The position numbers and the translations under genes were made by a program. Below, one piece after another: positions 1 through 4,946 of a stretch of DNA of 7,473 nt. Position 1 is the first letter of the stretch; each line of letters starts with the position of its first letter. The notes under the pieces were generated by a model. That model was not told the origin of the DNA, ran no database searches, and saw nothing but the letters and a program-made list of their open reading frames with translations. Location: the NCBI GenBank assembly GCA_027298165.1, contig JAPUGN010000046.1:1-7473 (forward strand). Direction: 5' to 3'. Source of the stretch: Nitrospinota bacterium. GTDB lineage: Bacteria; Nitrospinota; Nitrospinia; Nitrospinales; Nitrospinaceae.

Positions 1-1
1 A

Positions 2-1168
2 AAACAGTTCGGCCAGAACGCGAAGGTCTGGGACCCGGAAAAAGTGGTGATCCTTCCGGATCATTTTATTTTTACGTCCGACCCTCACGCCAACCGCAAT
101 ATCGATATCATCCGCGAATTCGCGAAAGAGCAAAATCTTCCTTATTATTATGATGTCGGAACCGAGAATTACAAGGGGGTTTGTCATATCGCCCTGGCGC
201 AGGAGGGGCACAACCGGCCCGGCGAAGTCCTGTTCGGTACCGATTCGCATACCTGCACGTCCGGCGCGTTCGGCATGTTCTCCACCGGCATCGGCAACAC
301 TGACGCCGCATTTATCCTCGGCACCGGCAAACTGTGGGTCAAGGTTCCCGAAACCATGCGCTTCGAATGGACCGGCACCTTTCCGCCCTACATCATGGCG
401 AAGGATATTCTCCTGCACGTGATCGGCGACATCGGTTGTGACGGCGCCACCTACCGCACCCTGGAGTGGGCAGGCGACGCGGTCTACCGGTGCTCCATGG
501 AGGAACGTATGACCCTGTGCAACATGGCTATCGAAGCGGGCGGCAAAAACGCGGTGATCGAAGCCGACGATACCACCTTCGATTACCTGAAAGGCCGCAC
601 CGACAAACAGGGCACGGTGTATCACTCCGACCCGGACGCACAATACTGTTTCAATGAAACCTATAAAGCCGACGAACTGGAACCGGTGGTGGCCCAGCCG
701 CATTCGCCGGACAACCGGGCGCTGGCGCGGGAATGCAAAGACGTCAAGCTGGACCGGTCCTATATCGGCTCATGCACCGGCGGCAAGACCACCGACTTCA
801 TCGCCGCCGCCAAAATCCTGAACGGCGAAAAGGTGAAGATCGATACCTTCATCGTGCCCGCTACCCGGGATGTGGAACAAGACCTGCACACCGAAACCAT
901 CGACGGCAAAACCCTGGCGCAGATTTTCGAGGACGCCGGCGCGCGTATTGGCGAGCCCTCCTGCGCCGCCTGTCTCGGCGGACCGAAAGACACCTTCGGC
1001 CGGACCCACGGCACCGAGGTGGTGATCTCCACCACCAACCGGAATTTCCCGGGACGCATGGGGTCGAAACAATCGGCGATCTACCTCGCATCTCCCTACA
1101 CCGCTGCGGCGTCGGCGTTGACCGGGTACGTGACCGACCCACGGGAATTCATTCCCGCACGGGTGTAA
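2..1168 (+). CDS. leuC: 3-isopropylmalate dehydratase large subunit, 5' end outside the window
   Basis: Large subunit of isopropylmalate isomerase, the [4Fe-4S] cytoplasmic enzyme that interconverts 2- and 3-isopropylmalate in leucine biosynthesis together with LeuD. The frame is open to the left edge: codons from base 2 read KQFGQNAKVWDPEKVVILPD, which fits the family's 'V(W/F)DPEKVV.(V/L)PDH' segment, so the GTG at 44 is internal and not the start. Numbered from base 2, 388 residues are visible. Compact family members have about 420, so roughly 30 are missing. All three cluster cysteines are present: Cys258 in SYIGSCTGGK (codon 773-775), and Cys321 and Cys324 in GEPSCAACLGGP (codons 962 and 971). 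The active-site region GTDSHTCTSGAFG is also intact. LeuD follows after 35 bases. Homoaconitase and dimethylmalate dehydratase share this fold, so specificity rests on the adjacent small subunit. Identity as a LeuC-family hydratase is secure; the exact substrate is inferred. Confidence 0.95.
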   Translation, partial: KQFGQNAKVWDPEKVVILPDHFIFTSDPHANRNIDIIREFAKEQNLPYYYDVGTENYKGVCHIALAQEGHNRPGEVLFGTDSHTCTSGAFGMFSTGIGNTDAAFILGTGKLWVKVPETMRFEWTGTFPPYIMAKDILLHVIGDIGCDGATYRTLEWAGDAVYRCSMEERMTLCNMAIEAGGKNAVIEADDTTFDYLKGRTDKQGTVYHSDPDAQYCFNETYKADELEPVVAQPHSPDNRALARECKDVKLDRSYIGSCTGGKTTDFIAAAKILNGEKVKIDTFIVPATRDVEQDLHTETIDGKTLAQIFEDAGARIGEPSCAACLGGPKDTFGRTHGTEVVISTTNRNFPGRMGSKQSAIYLASPYTAAASALTGYVTDPREFIPARV

Positions 1169-1203
1169 CCGTCATCGAATACTTTTTAAGGAACGTTTGA
1201 TTT

Positions 1204-1767
1204 ATGAAAAAGAAAATTTGTGGCCGCGCCTTTGTGCTGGGCAAAAACATCGACACCGACCAGATTATCCCCGCCGAGCATCTGGTTTTCAGTTTGAGCG
1301 ATCCCGAAGAAAGCAAGAACTACGGCAAGTTCGCGTTGTCCGGCGTGCCGGAAAAAGACTCGGGCCTGCCGAAGGGGAACATTCCGTTCGTAGAGGAAGG
1401 CCAGTACCGGTCGCAGTTCAACATCATCATCGGCGGATCCAATTTCGGGTGCGGCTCCTCCCGCGAACACGCTCCCGCCTGCATGGAAATCGCCGGCGTC
1501 GAAGCCGTGGTGGCGGAAAGCTACGCCCGCATTTTTTACCGCAATGCGATCGACGGCGGATTCTTCATCCCGTTGGAAGCGAAACAAAAATTGACGGAAG
1601 AAATCCATACCGGCGACGCGATCACCATCGACCTCGAAAACTATACCCTGACCAACGATACGCAGAACAAAACCTATGCCCTGAATTCCCTGGGCGAGGT
1701 TATCGACATCATCGAAGCCGGGAATATTTTTGAATACGCCAGAAAATCGGGCCTGATCCCCAACTGA
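1204..1767 (+). CDS. leuD: 3-isopropylmalate dehydratase small subunit
   Basis: Small (swivel-domain) subunit that completes isopropylmalate isomerase with the LeuC just upstream. The 187-residue protein opens with GRAFVLGKNIDTDQIIPAEH (residues 7-26) and carries the conserved GGSNFGCGSSREHAP block at 77-91, followed by AESYARIFYRNAIDGGFFIP; all are family hallmarks. The loop after the IIP motif reads HLVF at 26-29. In the methanogen paralogues, as I recall, a YLR-type loop marks homoaconitase and a YLV-type loop marks isopropylmalate isomerase, so the Val favours leucine biosynthesis; this is an inference. The insert at about 33-70 (SDPEESKNYGKFALSG onward) makes it somewhat longer than the 160-170 residues of archaeal LeuD, but it resembles other compact bacterial forms. 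The ATG at 1204 has an AAGGA at 1188-1192, 11 bases upstream. The next gene starts 10 bases after its stop. Confidence 0.95.
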   Translation: MKKKICGRAFVLGKNIDTDQIIPAEHLVFSLSDPEESKNYGKFALSGVPEKDSGLPKGNIPFVEEGQYRSQFNIIIGGSNFGCGSSREHAPACMEIAGVEAVVAESYARIFYRNAIDGGFFIPLEAKQKLTEEIHTGDAITIDLENYTLTNDTQNKTYALNSLGEVIDIIEAGNIFEYARKSGLIPN

Positions 1768-1777
1768 GGCGGACTTT

Positions 1778-2554
1778 ATGAAAGGAGCCATCGGGCTTTT
1801 TCTGTTGTTCATCGCGCCCTTGCCGCTGGCGGCGGCACCACCGGTTCAGCCTACGGAAATGATCACCATCGCCCCCGGCGAATTCATCATGGGAAGCTCC
1901 GATAAAGATATCGAGTGGGCGGCGGAAACATTTTTCTCCGAATCGCTGGACTATTACCGTGATGAAACCCCGGCGCATATGGTAAATGTACCGGCCTATA
2001 AAATCGACCTCACGGAAGTAACAATGGGTCAATACCAGTTGTATATGAAACAGACCGGCGTGCAGGCACCCAAGTTCATGGATAACGAGCGTTTTAATCA
2101 GGACGATCAGCCGGTGGTGGGCGTCACCTGGCAGGAAGCGGCAGACTACTGCGCAACCCTGAGCAAACGCCTGCCCACCGAAGCGGAATGGGAAAAAGCG
2201 GCGCGGGGTACCGACGCGCGCATTTATCCCTGGGGTAAAGAGCTCGACGAAACCCAAGCCAACATCCGCGGCAAAAAGGACGGCTACCGTTATTCGTCAC
2301 CGGTCGGTTGGAAAAAGTTCGGCACGAGTCCCTACGGGGTTCGCGATATGGCCGGCAATGTCTGGGAATGGACGGCGGACTGGTATCAACCCTATCCGGG
2401 TAATACCTATCCCAATGATTTTTACGGAGAGCAATTCAAAGTCATCAAGGGCGGCTCGTGGTTTTCCAACTTCGATTTGGCCCGCGTAACCGTGCGGGGC
2501 AAGAGCCTGCTGGATCGGCGTAACAATTTCCTCGGTTTCCGTTGCGCTCAATAA
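1778..2554 (+). CDS. Exported SUMF1-domain (formylglycine-generating enzyme-like) protein without the catalytic cysteine pair
   Basis: A 258-residue protein with a Sec signal peptide (MKGAIGLFLLFIAPLPLAAA, cleavage near residue 20), so it is periplasmic or envelope-located. Residues 27-257 form one SUMF1/FGE-sulfatase domain: MITIAPGEFIMGS (28-40), the DETPAHMV block (62-69), QPVVGVTWQEAADYC (111-125), RLPTEAEWEKAARG (131-144), GVRDMAGNVWEWTADW (187-202), KGGSWFS (224-230) and a C-terminal GFRCA (253-257). True formylglycine-generating enzymes have a Cys pair four residues apart in the segment after RGGS; here that segment reads KGGSWFSNFDLARVTVR and contains no Cys. Only Cys125 and Cys256 occur, so copper-dependent formylglycine formation is unlikely. 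A ligand-binding or structural role, as in the many non-catalytic SUMF1 proteins, fits better. It starts 10 bases after leuD with a weak GAGGCGG ribosome site at 1765-1771, which suggests translation from the leuCD transcript. The natural partner is unknown. Confidence 0.88.
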   Translation: MKGAIGLFLLFIAPLPLAAAPPVQPTEMITIAPGEFIMGSSDKDIEWAAETFFSESLDYYRDETPAHMVNVPAYKIDLTEVTMGQYQLYMKQTGVQAPKFMDNERFNQDDQPVVGVTWQEAADYCATLSKRLPTEAEWEKAARGTDARIYPWGKELDETQANIRGKKDGYRYSSPVGWKKFGTSPYGVRDMAGNVWEWTADWYQPYPGNTYPNDFYGEQFKVIKGGSWFSNFDLARVTVRGKSLLDRRNNFLGFRCAQ

Positions 2555-2579
2555 TTTTTTGTAAGAGGAAGGATATCGA

Positions 2580-3323
2580 ATGAAGCGAATGGACACCGTA
2601 CTCGGCCTGGCGGTATTAACCACGGCCCTGCTCCTGCCCGCCTGCCGGTCCGGCCACGACAGCGTTACCGGGGCCAGCGCCAAGGCGCGGATGGATTTGC
2701 CCAAACTCATCGCCTCTAAAACCAGCGAGGACGGAACCAGCATCAACCTCAACAATAAAAGCATAGGCGTCAAGGGAGTCCGGGTGCTGGCGGATGCTCC
2801 GAATACAAAAAACGTCCGGTCACTGGCCTTGAAAGCGAACAAGTTGGGGGACGAAGGCGTTGCCATCCTGGCGGAGTCGCCCGCCTTTCAAAACGTGGAT
2901 AAACTTTTCTTGTGGGGCAACGGGGTCACCGTCCGCGGGATCCAGAGCCTGATTGGCTCGGCCCACTTCAATCATCTGGTGGAACTGAACCTGATGAAAA
3001 ACCTGTTGGGGGACGAGGGCGTCACCCTGCTGGTGCAATCGCCCAGGGTGGAGTCGTTGACGGTGCTGGATCTGGGGGCGAATGGAATCGGTGATGCCGG
3101 GGCGATCGCCATCGCCCAATCGCCGCATCTGGCAAACCTCAAGCGTCTCGACCTGTTCCGCAATCAGATCGGTCCGAAAGGCATCGAAGCCCTGCTCCGG
3201 TCCAAACATCTTCCCAATCTGGAGCACCTGGACCTGACGGCGAACGCCGTCGACTTCGAGCAGATTCCGGCCCTTGAAAAAATGGCGGACCTGCCCAATC
3301 TTAAGGTTTTGATCATTCAGTAG
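2580..3323 (+). CDS. Leucine-rich repeat lipoprotein, seven 27-residue repeats
   Basis: A 247-residue protein. Its N-terminus has a charged start, a hydrophobic stretch (residues 7-19) and a lipobox-like LPAC ending at Cys22, so it is probably a lipoprotein. Pro at the -2 position is tolerated but not ideal. Residue +2 is Arg, not Asp, which would favour outer-membrane sorting under the E. coli rule. A short linker (23-54) is followed by ribonuclease-inhibitor-type leucine-rich repeats. The L-x-L cores begin at 55, 82, 109, 136, 163, 190 and 217, for example LALKANKLGDEG, LNLMKNLLGDEG and LDLGANGIGDAG, an exact 27-residue period with no insertion. Such solenoids bind proteins; no enzymatic domain is present. 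The gene follows the SUMF1 gene by 25 bases with a strong AAGAGGAAGGA at 2563-2573, and is probably the last gene of the string. Met4 is an alternative start but has no better ribosome site. Function unknown. Confidence 0.85.
   Translation: MKRMDTVLGLAVLTTALLLPACRSGHDSVTGASAKARMDLPKLIASKTSEDGTSINLNNKSIGVKGVRVLADAPNTKNVRSLALKANKLGDEGVAILAESPAFQNVDKLFLWGNGVTVRGIQSLIGSAHFNHLVELNLMKNLLGDEGVTLLVQSPRVESLTVLDLGANGIGDAGAIAIAQSPHLANLKRLDLFRNQIGPKGIEALLRSKHLPNLEHLDLTANAVDFEQIPALEKMADLPNLKVLIIQ
2742..3308 (+). repeat. Seven in-frame 81-base LRR units
   Basis: Coding repeat inside the lipoprotein gene. The units start at residues 55, 82, 109, 136, 163, 190 and 217, an exact spacing of 27 residues or 81 bases. 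The repeats are well diverged at DNA level and are recognised from the protein pattern LxLxxNxLGDEGxxxL. The first unit (INLNNKSIG) and the last (LDLTANAVD) are the least typical and look like caps. Confidence 0.85.
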
Positions 3324-3344
3324 GTAGAAGAGAAAGGCCGGGGA

Positions 3345-4040
3345 TTAGAAGCGGATGTGAATCCCGATCGTCAGCACCGGAAAGAATTTGAAATTGCTCA
3401 AATCCTGTTCGAGTTGCGCGGCCTCGGCGGCTAAGTCCGCCGGCAACACCGAACCGGTGCTTTCCGTCAGGATCACGGTCGGACTGCCCTGATAATACGC
3501 GCCCAGATCAATCGACAATCCCAGCGCAATCGGCAGATCGAGGACATTGGCGTCCACCGCGTTGCCGTAGCCGATGCCGAAATAAGGGGCATAGTCCTTG
3601 GACCAGGAAACATTAGCGTTCAGTACCGCGATTCCGGGAAGACTCCCGCCTAGGCCCACGGTACTGGCATCCACGATGGAGGACAAATCAATTTCGGTCC
3701 GGTTCAGGTACACGCCGCCGGTGATCCGGAAATTGCCATGGAATGGATGAATATCGATCAGAAGGGGGATGGTTTCCAATCGTGCGTCCGCCTTATAGTT
3801 GATCCCGCCCTGGGTGGTGGAGGGGCGCCATTCGCCATAGTTGTACCCCGCACGCAAATTGATCCAGTTGGGGATCAGCGGGACCGTTAAATCGGCTCCC
3901 AGACCGGTGGTGCCCACCTTGCCGGTTACCCCGACTCCCAGCAGAGCCTGCGCCTGGACCGGCAAAATCAACAGCATCAGCCCGATCACCAGTTGCAGGG
4001 TGCGCCTCCGGATTCCCTTGATTGTGTGCCTGGCCGCCAT
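3345..4040 (-). CDS. Predicted outer-membrane beta-barrel protein
   Basis: A 231-residue minus-strand protein. It has a basic n-region (residues 4-13), a hydrophobic core (LQLVIGLMLLILPV) and an AQA cleavage site after residue 32, so it is Sec-exported. The mature part alternates polar and hydrophobic residues in short strands (GVGVTGKVGTTGLGADLTV, INLRAGYNYGEW, FRITGGVYL, YFGIGYGNA, IALGLSIDLGAYY). It ends in TIGIHIRF, whose terminal aromatic residue is the usual signal for insertion by the BAM machinery. About 8-10 strands would fit. The ILLIDIHPFHGNFRITGG-like core (residues 91-109) resembles an uncharacterised barrel family found in many Gram-negative bacteria; I cannot name a substrate. 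The ATG at 4040 has GGGAG 8 bases upstream (plus-strand 4049-4053), which supports this start. It converges on the LRR gene with 21 bases between the stops and no clear terminator hairpin. Residues 200-215 (LPADLAAEAAQLEQDL) look like a helical loop. Confidence 0.8.
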   Translation of the reverse strand: MAARHTIKGIRRRTLQLVIGLMLLILPVQAQALLGVGVTGKVGTTGLGADLTVPLIPNWINLRAGYNYGEWRPSTTQGGINYKADARLETIPLLIDIHPFHGNFRITGGVYLNRTEIDLSSIVDASTVGLGGSLPGIAVLNANVSWSKDYAPYFGIGYGNAVDANVLDLPIALGLSIDLGAYYQGSPTVILTESTGSVLPADLAAEAAQLEQDLSNFKFFPVLTIGIHIRF

Positions 4041-4364
4041 CAGATTGTCTCCCGAAACAATAAAGGTTTATAAGTGAATCCCCCCGGAATATCGGGTCCG
4101 TCGGGTCGAGCAGACCGTTATAAACTTAAAATTCAATATCTTATTCTAGACTTATCACAAAAAAATATCAATTAATAACATTTACAGTTAATTAAAATTT
4201 TACTGGAAAACCGGGGCCACTTTCCCTATCATATAATCTTAGGATCAAGTTAATCACATTCCAACAAGCGGGCGATCGACGACCCATTAGCAGAGGATTA
4301 TTGTTATGTCGAAGTCCAAACATTATGTGCGGAGAGATTCCCCGGGAAGGGTGGTGGCAACCAG
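4041..4364. promoter_or_regulatory. AT-rich divergent intergenic region with a candidate -10 box
   Basis: About 320 bases separate the starts of the minus-strand barrel gene and the plus-strand pentapeptide gene. The centre (about 4115-4260) is strongly AT-rich against GC-rich flanks, as expected for promoters firing both ways. On the plus strand a perfect TATAAT lies at 4232-4237, but the region 16-18 bases upstream (around 4208-4215) has no TTGACA-like box, so an activator or another sigma factor may be needed. On the minus strand TATAAC (plus-strand 4117-4122) is a possible -10 box for the barrel gene, also without a good -35 box. I see no clear operator palindrome or riboswitch. Confidence 0.45.
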
Positions 4365-4407
4365 ATGTCTGATGAAAAAGTTTCAGAACGGCGGTCAGCG
4401 GAACTGA
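4306..4407 (+). other. Possible 33-codon leader ORF overlapping the pentapeptide gene start
   Basis: ATG at 4306 is preceded by AGAGGA (4292-4297) at an ideal 8-base spacing and lies 69 bases after the TATAAT. The frame reads MSKSKHYVRRDSPGRVVATR and onward, ending at TGA 4405-4407, so it overlaps the first 43 bases of the pentapeptide gene in a different frame. It shows no recognisable domain and uses several rare Arg codons (AGA, AGG). It could be a leader peptide coupled to the downstream gene, the remnant of an older start, or chance. Confidence is low, but the ribosome site is better than that of the gene it precedes. Confidence 0.3.
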
Positions 4408-4772
4408 ACAAGAAAAACCTGAACCGGGCCGATCTCACCCGGCAGGTCCTGATCGGAGCCAACCTCGCCCGCGCCAATCTGCGCGGCGCCAACCTGAGCG
4501 ACGCCAATATGGTGTGCGCCAACCTGCGTGAAGCCGTGCTGGTCGAGGCCAAATTTTATAACACCAACCTGACCGACGCCAAACTGTCGCGCGCCAAACT
4601 CGACGGCGCCGACTTCACCAAAGCCGACACCACCGGCACCGATTTCCGCAACACCAACCTCAGCCTAGTGAAAAATCTGACGATGCAACAGATCCGCGCC
4701 GCCCGAGTCGACGAAACCACCCGCCTGCCCCGCAGCCTCAAAGCAAATATGCCCCAAATCGGCGCCAACTAA
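4365..4772 (+). CDS. Pentapeptide-repeat protein
   Basis: A 135-residue, probably cytoplasmic protein with no signal peptide or membrane segment. After a charged N-terminus (MSDEKVSERRSAELNK), residues 17-101 are about seventeen consecutive A(N/D)Lxx-type pentapeptides (ADLTR, ANLAR, ANLRG, ANLSD, ANLRE, AKLDG, ADFTK, TDFRN). These fold into a right-handed quadrilateral beta-helix of roughly four turns. The tail (MQQIRAARVDETTRLPRSL, 107-125) matches the 'DE.T.LP..L' C-terminal segment common in this family. Family members range from gyrase-protecting DNA mimics to proteins of unknown role. This one is shorter than Qnr proteins (about 215 residues), so a Qnr role is not supported. The start is uncertain: ATG 4365 has only a distant GGAAGGG (4345-4351) and the GGTGGTGG at 4350-4357. 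The frame remains open upstream without an ATG, GTG or TTG back to about 4278. Confidence 0.85.
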   Translation: MSDEKVSERRSAELNKKNLNRADLTRQVLIGANLARANLRGANLSDANMVCANLREAVLVEAKFYNTNLTDAKLSRAKLDGADFTKADTTGTDFRNTNLSLVKNLTMQQIRAARVDETTRLPRSLKANMPQIGAN

Positions 4773-4794
4773 AATGTTCCCCCTTGTAAAACCA

Positions 4795-4814
4795 GTCCTG
4801 AGCTTGTCGAAGGA
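4795..4814. repeat. Dispersed intergenic element containing CCTGAGCTTGTCGAAGG
   Basis: The 20-mer GTCCTGAGCTTGTCGAAGGA sits 22 bases after the pentapeptide stop. From general knowledge, this string (or its complement, containing CCTTCGACAAGCTCAGG) recurs between genes in many unrelated bacterial genomes, usually as one arm of a short REP-like palindrome. Only one copy is in this window, so its repetitiveness here is inferred. Confidence 0.6.
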
Positions 4815-4820
4815 GGGGTC

Positions 4821-4855
4821 AGGGGGATTCTTCCTTTAAGGGGTTGCTCCCCCTT
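4821..4855. repeat. G-run/C-run inverted repeats
   Basis: Two nested pairings are possible: AGGGGG (4821-4826) with CCCCCT (4849-4854), and AAGGGG (4838-4843) with CCCCTT (4850-4855) around a 6-base loop TTGCTC. The second pairing is followed by TGTGATTG, a poor U tract, so it is at best a weak terminator for the pentapeptide gene. The flanking CCCCCTTGT (4779-4787) and CCCCCTTTGT (4849-4858), and GGGGGATT (4822-4829) and GGGGGATTT (4869-4877), make it look like two degenerate copies of one C-rich/G-rich unit. Confidence 0.5.
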
Positions 4856-4882
4856 TGTGATTGGGCCGGGGGGATTTGGCAC

Positions 4883-4909
4883 CACAGAGATCGCAGAGAG
4901 CACAGAGAA
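4883..4909. repeat. Tandem 9-base CACAGAG repeat, three copies
   Basis: Three consecutive 9-base units, CACAGAGAT, CGCAGAGAG and CACAGAGAA, begin at 4883, 4892 and 4901. CACAGAG tandems of this form are familiar as short dispersed intergenic repeats in several environmental bacterial lineages. They lie in no gene; I know of no proven function. Confidence 0.6.
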
Positions 4910-4920
4910 AAGATTTTATA

Positions 4921-4939
4921 CCCCCTTCTCCGAAGGGGG
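4921..4939 (-). terminator. Probable intrinsic terminator of the Sel1-repeat gene
   Basis: CCCCCTTC (4921-4928) and GAAGGGGG (4932-4939) form a perfect 8-base-pair stem with a 3-base loop, starting 7 bases beyond the stop of the minus-strand Sel1 gene. Read on the minus strand, the hairpin is followed by TATAAAATCTTTTCT, a fair though interrupted U tract. There is no U tract on the plus strand, so it should act mainly for the minus-strand gene. A role as a repeat-element hairpin is the alternative. Confidence 0.55.
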
Positions 4940-4946
4940 AGCATAT

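Noticed and set aside
44..46. GTG as start of leuC
   Set aside because: The frame continues upstream with conserved LeuC residues (VWDPEKVV), so the gene simply begins outside the window.
1186..1812. Minus-strand frame of 208 codons across leuD
   Set aside because: It is antisense to leuD, which has full family motifs; the translation shows no domain and the start has no ribosome site.
1709..2257. Minus-strand frame of 182 codons under the SUMF1 gene
   Set aside because: Shadow of the SUMF1 coding frame; no recognisable motif.
2297..2866. Minus-strand frame of 189 codons bridging the SUMF1 and LRR genes
   Set aside because: It spans two well-supported plus-strand genes and the gap between them; composition is shadow-like.
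3324..3344. Bidirectional terminator between the convergent LRR and barrel genes
   Set aside because: The 21 bases contain no stem-loop or U tract.
4365..4772. Qnr-type gyrase-protecting resistance protein
   Set aside because: At 135 residues it is much shorter than Qnr proteins, with no Qnr-like loops visible; only the generic pentapeptide fold is supported.
4883..4909. CRISPR or direct-repeat array
   Set aside because: Units are 9 bases, contiguous and without spacers.
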